Part shown: piece after piece, positions 22,886-34,080 of the stretch
How the letters are laid out: every line of letters starts with the position of its first letter
How positions within the stretch are numbered: position 1 is the stretch's first letter
Source: Undaria pinnatifida
Lineage: Eukaryota; Sar; Phaeophyceae; Laminariales; Alariaceae
Length of the DNA stretch: 64,000 nt
NCBI GenBank assembly: GCA_012845835.1
Contig: JABAKD010000002.1
Span: 8,042,120-8,106,119 of the forward strand
Reading direction: 5' to 3'
Position numbers and translations under genes: made by a program
The notes under the pieces: generated by a model
Told to the model about the DNA's origin: nothing
The model's input: only the letters and a program-made list of their open reading frames with translations
Databases searched by the model: none

Positions 22886-23214
22886 GTATTATTAGCATCT
22901 ATCTGTTTCCCAAAATTACTTTCCTGTTGTACGGCGCAAATTTTCGTTTTGTCGCGGACGTGCATCCGTAAAACGAGCCATACCATTTCACAAATATATA
23001 TATGTTCATAAATATCACCAGGTAGTATGAGGAAGTCCTCAAGAAGAAACGAAAATAATATGCATGTAATGTATGTATGGTACTCTGGGGGCTGCCGCTC
23101 GCACGTCCGATAGAGGATATATATTTCAATTTCTTGATTACAGGCTGGGGGTGAAATTATTGAATTTTTGATACCCTAACCCTACTTAACTCTAACCCTA
23201 ACCAGCCCGGTCGC

Positions 23215-23312
23215 CACGTTCGGTGGTTACCCTCGAATACTACTACTACTACTACTACAGCTACTAGCGTTGTTAGTCCTTGGGTTCGAGTCCCGCCGTG
23301 GTGAGATTTTTG
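23215..23312 (+). repeat. tRNA-like SINE-head relic
   Basis: Has 'ccggtcgccacgttcggtggtta', resembling the A-box region of the SINE at 26057 (ccggtcgccccggtggcgta), and a B-box-like gggttcgagtccc at 23281-23293. The two are separated by a (CTA)n microsatellite, where a tRNA would have its anticodon arm. It is not a functional tRNA. Confidence 0.45.
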
Positions 23313-23329
23313 CTTTTTCTTTGCAAGAA

Positions 23330-23520
23330 CGCAATATATATATTATAAAAAATGAAAATACACTCCAGCTGTGAGATCGAAGATTTCGTCGAAACTCCTC
23401 TTTGCAAGCTGTGTGTGATACTCCGATCGCGCGCATTACGAGTTGTGTGTCCTCCTTAAGGATATAGGTCGGCGACTCCCCTTACAACTACAGTGTAGCT
23501 ATCAGGGTCAACAGGATGAT
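23330..23520 (-). repeat. Rep-A copy
   Basis: Clean 3' portion: AT-rich terminus at about 23330, 'cactccagctgtgagatcg', 'gatactccgatcgcgcg', 'gtgtcctccttaaggatat' and 'gactccccttacaactac', ending near the gggtcaacaggatgat block. Confidence 0.85.
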
Positions 23521-23814
23521 TTTATATATCAACTAACTGCTGAGAGCGCCTAGTACAGCGTTGGGTAGGTACAATTCGACGCGAGTCGACGAGGGGGGAA
23601 AATGCTAAAATCTTCTCGCTATGAAATTGAAGGCACGTACCGTAAGTGGGGGCGAGGGAGGAGAAAGGCCCGCTGAGTGACTCCGGTTCTGATTTACACT
23701 ACTACTACTACTACTGGGAGGGAGGGCAAGAGTATAGTGCGAGGATAACAAATGGGATGAAAGAAGAAAAAAAAGTTTCTTGGTAGATAACGTATGCATA
23801 CTCGTACTTCGACG
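23521..23814. other. Unassigned, with (CTA)n
   Basis: A short ACT/CTA microsatellite lies at about 23697-23715. No gene recognised. Confidence 0.3.
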
Positions 23815-25240
23815 TATATTATAAAAAATGAAAATACACTCCAGCTGTGAGATCGAAGATTTCGACGTATATTATATTAATGAAAATACACTCCAGTTGT
23901 GAGATCGAATATTTTGTCGAAACTCATCTTTGCAAGCTGTGTGTGATACTCCGATCGCGCGTGTTACGGGTTGTGTGTCCTCATTAAGGATATAGGTCGG
24001 CGACTCCCCTTGCAACTACGGTGTAGCTATCAGGGTCAACAGGATGATGCTAGGCGGTTTGTGCGCGGAAACTATAAAACCCGTTTCTGAGGGGGACAAA
24101 ATCTGACAGCTGTGAAGGGAAATGCATCAGTTTATCAAATGAATCCTGTAAGTCGAATATCCGGCGAGGGGACGGCGGAGTTTTTGAAGACGTAGGGGCC
24201 TGATTTTGATCAAAAGGGGAGCGGGAGGGGGGAAAGGGGGGGAGGGACAGGTGAGGTAGGTCAATTTGTTGTGCGTGGAAACTATAAATCCTTGTTGGGG
24301 AGGGGGGGGGGAATGTTGGGGGGGGGGGGGGGGGGGGATTTAGGTCGCACAGCTGTAGGGGTTTGCTATACGCGTTGTGCTAGGTCTAGGCGATGGTGCG
24401 GGTGGTGGGGAAGGAGGGGGCATTGCAGGCGGGGGGGGGGTGGGAATTGCAGCAGCGACATGGACGGCTCTAAAACGATAATGAGGTGATACCTAGGGCG
24501 TGGGAGTGTTTTTTTACTCTGACCGATTTCGATATTAGGTGGGGCGTTTGAGCAAGAGAGGGCGAGGAAAAAGAAAGGGGGAGGGGGGGCTTCGAGAGGT
24601 TTAGGTCACATATAATATTAAAATACACTCCAGCTATGAGATCATGGATTTGGTCGAAACCCATCTTTGCAACATTGTGTGTGATCCTCCGATCGCGCGT
24701 ATAAATCATAGATGTAGGGGCTTGCTATACGCGCGGTGCTGGGTATAGGCGATCGTGCGGGGTGTGGGGAAGAGGGCGGCGTTGGAGGGGGGGAGGAAGA
24801 ATGAATGAAAGCTACGTCATGGATGACTAGAAAGATAATGACGTTATATCAATTGCGTAGCAGTATTTATTACTCTGGCCGATTTCGATTGTAAGTGGGG
24901 CGTTTGAACGAACTGGGCGGGAAACAAAGGGGGGGGGGGGGGGGCGGAGATGAGTTGGAGCTACGGCATGGATGGCTAGATGGATAACGAGGTGATATCA
25001 GCTGGCTGGTAGTGTTTACTACTCTGGCAGATTTTGATTTCAGGTGGGGCGTTTGAACAAGAGGGATCGGGGGCGGGGGGGCGAGCATTTCAATATGTGC
25101 GCGGAAACTATAAACCCATAAAGGCGACGAATTTATCGATTGTAGCAAGAAGACACCCCTTTATATCACCCGCCTAGTGTTGTTTATTTTTCTAGAAGAT
25201 TTGATGTTACATGTAGTATGCAACCCAGATTTTAGGTGTA
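23815..25240 (-). repeat. Rep-A composite (right arm)
   Basis: Begins with two partial 3' ends in tandem (about 23820-23870 and 23877 onward), then a full unit and poly-G (sense poly-C) cassettes near 24300-24340, 24432-24440, 24930-24945 and 25070-25080. It reaches the 5' block 'gaagacacccctttatatcacc' near 25150. It mirrors 18690-20075. Confidence 0.85.
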
Positions 25241-25605
25241 GTAAACAACGTGTTAAAAGCTTCATAATTTGTTATTGTACATGGATCGAAAGATAGAATA
25301 TTTCAATCGATAGGTACAATCATGTAGATACCATTATTTTCTGGCATCGCCAATTATAAGAAAGAGACACATATTGTCAAATACAACAGGCGAGGTGATG
25401 TGGTCATGCAATGTCACGGCCATTGAGAACGAAAGGGAGAAATTCGAATCGTTATTGTTTTGAAAGGAACGCTTAGCGTACACGCGCTCAATTACGTTAC
25501 TTCGTTAGTCATACTGCGCTTGGCATAGGTTGGGAGGCGATCATGCAGACGGTATGTACGGAATACCCTACGTAATAAGTTGGTAGTGCGGTTTACCGCA
25601 ACGTA
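23815..25605 (-). repeat. Right arm of the inverted duplication
   Basis: Reverse complement of 18290-20075, including the non-Rep-A part at 25150-25605 (cgttattgttttgaaaggaacgc, gttgggaggcgatcatgcagacgg, gtagtgcggtttaccgcaa). Order and spacing are kept, so this is one duplicated block and not independent insertions. Confidence 0.8.
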
Positions 25606-25820
25606 TATTATTACAAAAATGAAAATACACTCCAGCTAGCTGTGAGATCGAAGGTCTCGTCGAAACTCATCTCTGGAAGCTGTTTGTGATACTCCGATCG
25701 CGCGTAGTACGGGTTGTGTGTCCTCATTAAGGACATAGGTCGGCGACTCCCCTTGCAATTGCAGTGTAGCTACCAGGGTCAACAGGGTGATGTTGGTCAG
25801 TCTGTGCGCGGAAACTAAAA
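25606..25820 (-). repeat. Rep-A copy
   Basis: Directly abuts the right arm. It runs from an AT-rich terminus at about 25606 to the gtctgtgcgcggaaacta block at about 25820. Confidence 0.85.
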
Positions 25821-26056
25821 AAATATATATTTTTTCCCATGTAGCATCAACCATCTGATCTGGTGATCACCCAAATCTTCAATCTTCGCTTGCCGAGAAC
25901 CGAGGAGCGAGTGCTGTGTGCGGGAAGAAAGAAAAAACGAGTTACAACAGGGCCCGCCATTTATCTTGCAGTGACTGTCAATTTTGAGGCAATATAATAT
26001 TGTTGCGTTCGTGCAAATAAGAGCACCATGTCACGCTTAGGATTTGTGCTTGATTG
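25821..26056. other. Unassigned sequence
   Basis: No gene or repeat recognised. Confidence 0.3.
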
Positions 26057-26370
26057 AGGAGCTCTATAAAAAATCCGGTCGCCCCGGTGGCGTATCAGAT
26101 CATCCTCGAGCCTGGTATAGGTCAGTTTCGTGAGTTCGAATCCCCCCGAGTGCAGACTCGTATAAATTCGTGGGGAGTTTTTCTTGTACAGAAATTGACC
26201 TGCGGCTAACGCGACAGCGTGAGTTAGGAAAACACTCAATGAAAAACGAACGAGCGGTGGGATTGCTGAACCCTGATGCGCGATAAAAACTGAAGGCAAG
26301 AACCGGGGGGGGAGAAGGGACGACACCTGTGACCCCGGCTTGTCCAGAAGCTGGAATGTAGAAGTGTGCA
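26057..26370 (+). mobile_element. tRNA-derived SINE, copy 1
   Basis: The head reads as a tRNA-like pol III promoter: A-box-like ggtggcgtatcagatcatc at about 26087-26105 and B-box gagttcgaatccc at about 26131-26143. Spacing and an intervening agcctggtataggt stem region are typical of a tRNA. The body ends in 'tgtccagaagctgga', 'gtagaagtgtgc' and a short A run. The same sequence lies inverted at 45003-45350. No clear target duplication was found for this copy. Confidence 0.8.
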
Positions 26371-26397
26371 AAAAACATATATATGTAGGACTATATA

Positions 26398-27330
26398 TCT
26401 TGCTCTCCCTTACTCAAACGCCCCACCAAATATCGAAATCCGCCACATTAATAAACACTTCACGCACAGGATATCACCTCATTATCTTTCGAGAGCCATC
26501 CATGCCGCTGTGTCCCCCCCCCCCCCCCCCCGCCTCGAACCCCCCCTTTTTCCCTATCACCCGCACCATCGCCTAGACCTAGCACCACACGTATAACAAA
26601 CCCCTCACCTAAAGCCCTTCCCCCCCCCCCCCGCCCCCCCCCCGCCCCCACACCCCCCACCTCCCCCCCAACCCATCCCAACCCCACCCCCTCGAACACT
26701 CCACCCTCTCTTTACTCACTGATTGTACGACTTACCCCAGGATATACATGATAAACTGATGTATTATTTCCAAAACCGTCACATTTATCCCCTCAAAATA
26801 ATGTATAGTTTCCAGGCACATATTGAGCTGCCCCCCCCCCCCCCCCCCGCCCCAACCCCCCCCCAATAATATACTGGTGCCAAAACCGTCAGATTTATCC
26901 CCTCGAAAGGATTTATAGCTTACATGCACAAATTGTCCCCTTCCCCCCCCCCCCCCCCCCCTCCTCCAAACCCGCTCGCTTTTGATCAAAACCAGGCCCC
27001 CACGTCCTTCAAAACTCCGCCCCACCCCCTTACCGGTTATTTGACTTACAAGATTCACTTGATCAAAGGTTACATTTCCCTTCACAGCTGTCAGATTTTG
27101 TCCCCCTCAGAAACGGGTTTTATAGTTTCCGCGCACAGACTGACTAAAATCATCCTGTTGACCCTGATAGCTACACTGTAGTTGTAAGGGGAGTCGCCGA
27201 CCTACATCCTTAATGAGGACATACAACTCGTAATACGCGCGATCGGAGTATCACACACAGCTTGCAAAGCTGAGTTTCGACGAAATCTTCGATCTCACAG
27301 CTGGAGTGTATTTTCATTTTTTATAATATA
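26398..27330 (+). repeat. Rep-A composite, near-duplicate of 7255-8250
   Basis: Block order and most bases match 7255-8250 (cttgctctcccttactcaaacgcc, aggatatcac-tcattatctttcgagagcc, the C tracts, aaaccgtcacatttatcccc, aaaccgtcagatttatcccc). It ends at an AT-rich terminus near 27325. The C tracts differ in length between the two copies. Confidence 0.85.
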
Positions 27331-27968
27331 TATATGAGAGAGCTGAAAGTGTGCAACCCGATTTATTTTTAAAAAAAACGTGGCCTAGGCATACAAAAAA
27401 AAGCAAAACAAGCATGACATTCGGAGGTTTTTTAGGGGGGGGCTAAGGAGCCCGCCAAGAAGTGCTATCAATACCTCTGTCGCAGAACGTGTGCACGATT
27501 GATCACAACAACCAATTCAAAAATTTAATGCAGACTATGTTCGTTCGCAGAACATACACGCCTCTATGTATCTAGCAGTCGTCGTTGGTCTCGAGTCTCG
27601 AGGTCAGAGCCAGCTGGTTTTGAGGGCTTCAGAGGGGAAATTGGCCACACGAGGGACATATCAAACTCCTCTTCATGATGACATACTATAGCGTTAAGAA
27701 CACACACCTACCTGTTGACTAATAGCTATCCTATCTTGCACGCATTTATTAGTCGTAGTGGTATCATAGTATTTAGCTACAGCAAGCAGTATTTCACAAG
27801 CTTCTCGCACAAGTCACTACACAATAGTCGTCATGGTGGTGCTACATGGTAGCTATACAATACTCGTCATGGTGGTGTACTACGTGGTTGCACACGTCGA
27901 ATGCTCTATATTGTTGCGGTCATCCCCAAGTACACCGAGAAGCTATTACATACAGCATACAACAGTTC
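27331..27968. other. Unassigned sequence
   Basis: No gene recognised. A ~25-bp phrase around tagctatacaatactcgtcatggtggt repeats imperfectly (cacaatagtcgtcatggtggt) near 27820-27875. Confidence 0.3.
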
Positions 27969-28058
27969 TAAGGGCCGTTCCTAACGACCAAAACAAAAAT
28001 GTCAGGAATCGTGACATTTAGGTGTTACACGATATCACGAACCCTGACATTTCTTTCT

Positions 28059-28858
28059 TAAGGCTAATTCCTATGCAGTCGGATTTGTCAGTCGAAAACG
28101 GCCTTTTTCGACTGAAGCCCCAATCGGGGTTTCTTACGTAGTCGAAAAAGGGCTTTTTCGACTCAACTTTTTTCGACTGAGAATTCCGACTGGCGGATCC
28201 AGTCGAAAAACTCGACTTTTTCGACTGGATCCTCCAGTCGAAAAACTCAGTCGAAAAAGTTTTACACGTGTTTTTTGAACCGATCGCATCGCTCATCCCA
28301 CCACCAAACACACACCCACACGGCCACACGGCCACACGGCCACACACTCATACCGAGTACCACACTGCAGTATCATACAAGGCGCTGACGCTGGCTTGGC
28401 TATCCCAGCTGTTGCTTCTCGCAGCAAGTCAGCATGGCGCATTCCTAGTTTTGCTCGCCAGCAGCGTGTATCACAAAAAACAGCAGCGCGCGGTCTCGAT
28501 CCCATGCTGCCAACAACGGCTGCGGCTGTTGTAGCTTTGGCGGCTCTCGGCTGAGTGCAACTCCACGTACGTAGCTTTGGCGGCTTTCGACTAAGCCCAA
28601 AGTCACCAACTCGCTGGGACGAGGGTTCGCCGAGCCGTTGCTCGCCGAGAAAGCGCGAAGCACAAAGCTGCCAACCGATTTCGACTGCTGTACAGCAGTA
28701 TTCCCTCACACCAACCGCCTCTAGGAAGAGCACAAAAACTATAAAATCGACTCGACTGACGATAAGAAGAAGGACCAGAAGAATCCAGTCGAAAAAAAGT
28801 CCAGTCGAAAAGGGCCGTTTTCGACTGGCGGAATCCGACTGCATAAGAAATGGCCTAA
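28059..28858. mobile_element. Nested Harbinger-like TIR element with palindromic arrays
   Basis: TAA (28059-28061) precedes GGCTAATTCCTATGCAGTCGG. The right end (to 28855), reverse complemented, is GGCCATTTCTTATGCAGTCGG, followed by TAA (28856-28858). The ends differ at 3 of 21 positions. A dense set of agtcgaaaa/ttttcgact motifs follows: about nine copies between 28089 and 28262, and three between 28789 and 28826. Many are paired as palindromes, so the left end can fold extensively. A 194-codon minus-strand frame across the interior has no recognised domain. Confidence 0.8.
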
Positions 28859-29137
28859 CGATTAAAAAAGATGACATGTCACGTTTCGTGACATTTACAT
28901 TTAAAACGCCACAGATTTTTCGGCAATTCCTGTGGGCAGTCGCTCATCGTCCGCAGTACCTCGTCTTTCCTCGCAATCGGCATGCTTAGCAGGGTCTGCC
29001 ATGCCCCATATATATGTGCCCCCACAGGCCTTGGATATCCTCTCTCGGTGGCGGTGGGGTGCAGAGTGGTTTTGTGTGTCTTGATCAGGCGTGTTTTCGT
29101 GTTTTCAAGAAATGTGACATTTATTTGTCACGAGTCG

Positions 29138-29727
29138 TGATTATTATAAAAATGAAAATACACTCCAGCTGTGAGATCGAGGATTTTGTCGAAACCCATC
29201 TTTGCAAGTTATGTGTGATACTCCGATCGCGCGTATTACCGGTTGTGTGTCCTAACCATAAATCCTATCCTGTAAGTCGTACAACCCGTGAGGAGAGGGC
29301 GGAGCGTTCGTGGGGGTGGGGGTGGCGGGGGGGGGGGGGGGGGGTGAGGGCGGGGGGGGAGGGCAGAAAGGGATTTTTTATACCAACATATTTAGGTCAC
29401 ATATATGTAGGGGTTTGCTATACATACGCGTGGTGCTAGGTCTAGGCGATGGTGCCGGTGGTGGGGGAGGAGTGGCCGTTGGGGGGGGGGCGGGGGGGTG
29501 AATGAAATTAGTGGTGCTAGGTCTAAGCGATGGTGCGGGTCGTGGGGAAGGAGGGGGCGTTGGGGGGGGGGGGCTGCATGAAAGCTGCGTCATGGATGGC
29601 TAGAAAGATAACGACATGATATCAATTGCATATCATAGAAGTGTTTATTACTCTGGCCGATTTCGATTGTAGGTGGGGCGTTTGAACAAGAAGGCGGGAA
29701 AAAAAAAAAAAAAAAAAAAAAAAAAAA
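29138..29727 (-). repeat. Rep-A copy with expanded A/T tract
   Basis: On the minus strand the AT-rich 3' terminus is at 29138. The copy continues through the usual 3' blocks, jumps at 'gtgtgtcctaaccataaatcc' into poly-G (sense poly-C) cassettes near 29328-29345, 29480-29492 and 29562-29570, and ends in a run of 29 A at 29699-29727. At the same internal position other copies have a sense-strand T tract (19352-19365, 30529-30536), so this is a microsatellite expansion, not a poly(A) tail. Confidence 0.8.
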
Positions 29728-30275
29728 CATGCATCAACACCTGCAAGTCCCAAATTCTTAATGGTTCGCATTTTTCTTTTTCTTTTGCTTCATTCTCGAA
29801 ATCTTTTCAAATTTATCATTGACTGTTTTATTAAGAATCACTGGATGGAATAATTTTCTCATTCCTTCTTCATAAGATATGAATTTTTCTAAGAAGATAC
29901 TAGACTAAACCAAAAGAAACCAATGTCGTGATTATGAATCGTTTTGACAAAATGTGGAAGAACAAACGTCATGATTTGTGATTTTTTTTCGTCACACACG
30001 TCGTGACGTGAAAAATCAGGATTCCTGATAAAAAATATCTCGATTCCTAACATGTTTTGCTTGTTAGGAACGGCCCTAAGTGGTTGTTTCCAATGGTTGT
30101 CTTCTATTCATGTGCTCATCACACAAATAGTCAGGCCTGATTGTTGGAGTATACGGCAAGTGTACCAAAAGGTCAAGGTCTCCAAAGGTTGTTTTTAGTT
30201 CAGGTCACACCATCATCTTTTAATAGACTGCCTTGAAATTATTCATACCAGGGTATATTTATTTTATATATATCC
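29728..30275. other. AT-rich interior/edge of the TIR element and unassigned flank
   Basis: Positions 29728-29940 are AT-rich without recognised origin, inside the TIR element. 29941-30079 is its right terminus. 30080-30275 is unassigned. Confidence 0.35.
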
Positions 30276-31245
30276 ATTCATCCGCCCTTCTCCCCCTCCA
30301 ACGCCCCCTCCTTCCCCACACCCCGCACGATCGCCTAGACCCAGCACCGCGAGTATAGCAAGCCCCTATATATATGATTAATACGCGCGATCGGAGGATC
30401 ACACACAATGTTGCGAACATCATTGTCGACCAAATTCTTGATCTCATAGCTGGAGTGTATTTTAATATTTCATGTGACCTAAACCTCTTGAAAACCCTCC
30501 CCCTCCCCCCCCCCCCCCCGCCCCCCCGCCCTTTTTTACCCCCTCGCTTCCTCTTGGTTAGACGCCCCACCTGATATCGAAATCCGCCAGAGTAATATAC
30601 ACTTCCACGCCCTGGATATCGCCTCGTTATCGTTTTAGAGCCGTCCATGCCGCTGCTGCAATTCCCACCCACCCTAGCCCCCAACGCCCCCTCCGTCCCC
30701 ACCACCCGCACCATCGCCTAGACCTAGCACCACGCGTATAGCAAACCCCTACATCTATGCTACCTAAAGCCCTCCCCCCCCGCCCCCCGCCTCCCCCGCC
30801 ACACCCCCCCCCCCTCCCCCACAAGAAGGATTTATAGTTTCCACGCACAAATTGACCTGCCCCACCCGTCCCCTTCCCCCCCTCACCCCCTCCCGCCCCC
30901 CTTTTGATCAAAACCAGGCCCCCACGTCCTTCAAACCTCCGCCCTCCCCTCGCCGGATATTCGACTTACAGGATTCACTTGGTAAACTAGTGCATTTCCT
31001 TCCACAGCTGTCAGATTTTGTCCCCCTCAAAAACGGGTTTTATAGTTTCCGCGCAAAACCTTACTAACGTCATCCTGTTGACCCTGATGGCTACACTGTA
31101 GTTGCAAGGGGAGTCGCCGACCTATATCCTTAATGAGGACACACAACCCGTAATACGCGCGATCGGAGTATCACACACAGCTTGCAAAGATGAGTTTCGA
31201 CAAAATATTCGATCTCACAGCTGGAGTGTATGTTAACTCTTATAA
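30276..31245 (+). repeat. Rep-A composite
   Basis: Closely parallels 19140-20075: 'gatcgcctagacccagcacc', 'cggaggatcacacacaatgttgcg', the internal junction 'acctaaacctcttgaaaaccct', C tracts near 30500-30530 and 30775-30820, and the terminal AT-rich end near 31245. Confidence 0.85.
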
Positions 31246-31249
31246 TATA

Positions 31250-31367
31250 TTTTCGCGTATTGCGACCTAAAGCTGTTGAAAATCTCCCCTCACAAACCCC
31301 CAAAACCCCCACCCCTTCTAACACCTTGCCCTCTCCTCACTGGTTGTACGACCTACAGGGTACATGA
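31250..31367 (+). repeat. Rep-A copy, left half, split by the LTR element
   Basis: Starts 'tattgcgacctaaagc' and runs to 'ggttgtacgacctacaggg-tacatga'. The expected continuation (tgcatttccttccacagctgtcag) resumes directly after the 3' LTR at about 42708. Confidence 0.7.
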
Positions 31368-31630
31368 TGTTAAGATACGGCCTCGAAATGCCTGTAATTA
31401 TCCGTATTTGAGATTATTTGGATGGGTTTCATATGATAAGGTTGGCGTTTAATATTCAGAGGATAGTCAGGAAATAGATCAGAGGCACGTGCCTCCGATC
31501 TCTGAAGCCATCCGGGACTCTGGTGGTAAAGCTACGACTACGAAGGCTAAGAAAGTGAGTACTCTCCGAGGACCTGCTCAATTGGCAGACCTGCAAGGGG
31601 CACTCTGTGTTCCCGCCCAATAACCTTACA
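31368..31630 (+). repeat. 5' LTR of Ty3/gypsy element
   Basis: 263 bp, starting TGTTAAGATACGGCC and ending CCTTACA. Aligns over its length with 42460-42697 and with the solo LTR at 49920-50190. Shared blocks are 'ttggatgggttt', 'aaggttggcgttt', 'tgcctccgatctc' and 'actctccgaggacctgct'. Immediately downstream is AA then the putative primer binding site TGGCGTCGTC (31633-31642). Confidence 0.85.
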
Positions 31631-31632
31631 AA

Positions 31633-31642
31633 TGGCGTCGTC
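31633..31642 (+). promoter_or_regulatory. Putative primer binding site
   Basis: TGGCGTCGTC, 2 bp after the 5' LTR. It would pair with a tRNA ending GACGACGCCA. I cannot name the tRNA. The same decamer at the same offset occurs in all three TRIMs (20203, 21670 minus, 60944). Confidence 0.6.
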
Positions 31643-32950
31643 TTAGGCTAGACTTGCTATTGTGGCAGCGTTCCTCCAACCTCACCGATAGCTGTTTTTC
31701 GTAGCGAATTTGCTTTTGCTTTCCATCGAGCCCACAACCCCTGTTCCTTCACGGATGGCTTCTCAATAAGGGGAGCGTCCTTCCTCCTCCAGCGGCGACC
31801 ACAACAGCAGTGAGATGGCAGGGGCCCCTCCCGTTCGTCGCCGGGCACGTACACGACACCTTCCAACTACGTGCGGGCGACACTGCTCTTCGGAGCACAC
31901 TCCTCGTCTCGGCTTTTGGTCGCATCAGTTCCCCGCCAGCTGTGTTACATGCACCACCCCGCAGCGGAACTGCCCAAACCCCATCCGCCAGGAGCACACT
32001 CCTCGTCTCGGCTTTGGGTCTCATCAGTTCCCCGTCAGCTGGTCGCATGGACCAGTCCGCAGCGGAATTGCCCGAGCTCCACCCATCAGACGGATTTGCT
32101 CCGCGCTCCGCCAGCATGTTGCACTGCACATCTCCGCGAGCTACCACCACAAGCTCCAAGATCGCCCGTCGACCTGTACTCTTTTTTGCTCTTCGGGGCT
32201 GAGGCATATGCACGACGATCCACGAACAAGCATACTGGAGCCAACCCCACGACGGACCTTCGACGGAGACTTCGCTTGCTGAAAGAGCTCATCGGCTTGC
32301 ATACACCTTTGCTGACGGAGCCAGACCGACCTTCGCGGGACCCCCTCGGAATACGGGCACCGTGCTCTAGGCGCTCATGTCGGGGCTCCTTCCTTGTGGT
32401 CCTCCCTGGGAAGGAACAGGCGGTGCTCGTGGAATGTTGGTGCTTTTTCGTTTGGCGAATTTTTCCAGTACACGCGTTATCGTATGGGTTTCAGTACTTA
32501 CGTCGATCCGTCTTTACGCGTCGACAAATCTGCTGTGCTCCTTTCTGCTGAAAATAGTACAACTACTAATTTGACGCAACCCGGACCCCTCCCCGATCTT
32601 TCGCGATCAACAGCATTCCACTGCGTCACGTAGCTTCAACCACCATCATGTTCGCAGCGCGACCAACTACAGTTAGTGCAGCATAATGGGCTCGCTGTCA
32701 ATACATGCCATACACCGCCAAATTCTCTGCTGTAGAAGTCACTGTACAGCAGCCGAGCCGCCTACCTTGCTCCTGCTCATCCACCACATAGCTCGACTTT
32801 TCACTGCCCCAGCGTCCACAGTTACAGCACTTCAGCTCTGATACCCTCCGCTGCTGTGCAAGTGCTCCTTGCAAGTTTGATTCGAGATGTTGTCTCGTCT
32901 TGGCCCCCCCGTGACTAGAACTTGAATATAGTGAGCGCTGATACTCTGTG
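31643..32950 (+). other. Retrotransposon leader, proximal part
   Basis: GC-rich sequence with a direct repeat: 'ggagcacactcctcgtctcggctttgggtc-catcagttccccg' occurs at about 31893 and 31993. Overlapping frames on both strands (for example 31871-32551 plus) have no recognised domain and are probably non-coding. Confidence 0.4.
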
Positions 32951-33059
32951 CTGGTATTTTTTGGGCAAGACAGTCGGTGTGGGCGATGCCCTATATCCCA
33001 TCATTCATGGGTACGCGGGGGCTAATACCATTTTCTGTATGGGCGCAGCTGCGATAGTG

Positions 33060-34080
33060 CGGCACTCTGCACTGCTGTCGACGCAAGTGTCCCCTTATAG
33101 TGCGGTCGGTGTTGGTGCGGAATGTTTTTAGCTGTCGAGGCGTTAGGCCGTCTTCCTACTGCCGGTACATGTGCTGCCTTTTTTTTTTTTCTTTTTTTTT
33201 TTATCCTCCGGCGGATGTGCTGCCCTTCTACAATGCTGCTAGGATAAATGCTGCCATTTTTTTTTGCGGCTCTTACGACGGATACTGTCCGTTGCAATGC
33301 GGTTTACAGTTGGCGGAGACGCTGAGCACTATACTTTTGGCACAAACGCCGCCTCTCTGCTGCTGTTAGTATATGTGCTGCCGTTCACGATGATGCTCTG
33401 TCTATGCTGGCCTTTTCTTTTTCTCTGCACATGTTCGGACGACTACTGCCCGTTACAGAGCGTTTACCTCAGTTCGCGGAGATACTGCGTTTTGCAGCTT
33501 TTAATAGTGCAAGTGGGGATCAGCTCGTTTGATGCGGTACTTAGGGGCAAACAGCCTTTATATTCGGCTGCGGGCGTACACACCTTTTCTACAGCTAGTT
33601 TTGATATTATACTACCCTATTTCAGGCGGTTGGTGTTCTCGTCACCCGTGGTCACAGGAACAATCTTGCAGCAATCAGAACTAATGTAGGCTCGACCGTC
33701 CCTCTATAGTGCGGTCGGTGGGGGAACTGCCTTGTTCGGACGCTATACTACCCATCTTGGTGCGGTTGGAATTGCCGTTACCTGTTAATACAGCAGCGGT
33801 GCTACAGCAATCAGCACTACTGTAGGCGCGATCGTCCCCCTATAGTGCGGACGGTGGGGAAACTGCCCTGTTCGGGGGTTATACTGCCCATCTTTGCGCG
33901 GTTGGTATTGTCGGTACCTATGGGCACAGCAACGATAATGCAGCGAGCAGCACTACTGTAGGCGCGACCGTCCCCCTATAGTGCGGTCGGTGGGGAAACT
34001 ACGTTGTTCAAGCGTTGTACTGACCTTTTCCTCTGGTTGGCACATATACAACCCTCTACTGTGCTACCCCCCCGCAGACT
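33060..34080 (+). repeat. Tandem array 1 in the leader, unit ~138 bp
   Basis: The unit landmark 'gtccccctatagtgcggtcggtgggg' occurs at about 33698, 33834 and 33972, with a related copy at 33090. Each is followed by aaactgc-c-tgttcg and 'ttggtattg-cggtacc' segments and 'cagcactactgtaggcgcga'. Units are ~136-138 bp and clearly tandem from 33690 to 34010, with more diverged flanking units. Confidence 0.7.

Larger units (their letters stand above)
27969..30079. mobile_element. Harbinger-like TIR element with TAA target duplication
   Basis: TAA (27969-27971) precedes GGGCCGTTCCTAAC at 27972, and GTTAGGAACGGCCC ends at 30076 before TAA (30077-30079). The termini stay similar for ~50-60 bp (caggaatc-tga segments). 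TGACA-type motifs recur near 28000-28050, 28870-28900, 29110-29140 and 29970-30035. A 3-bp TWA duplication with GG/GC-starting TIRs is characteristic of PIF/Harbinger elements. No transposase is present. The 2.1-kb interior is inflated by an inserted TIR element (28062-28855) and a Rep-A copy (29138-29727). Confidence 0.8.

Noticed and set aside
28293..28877. 194-codon minus-strand frame in the nested TIR element
   Set aside because: No transposase motif; it covers palindromic TIR sequence.
29699..29727. A29 as a retrotransposon poly(A) tail
   Set aside because: Other Rep-A copies have a shorter tract at the same internal place, so it is an expanded microsatellite.
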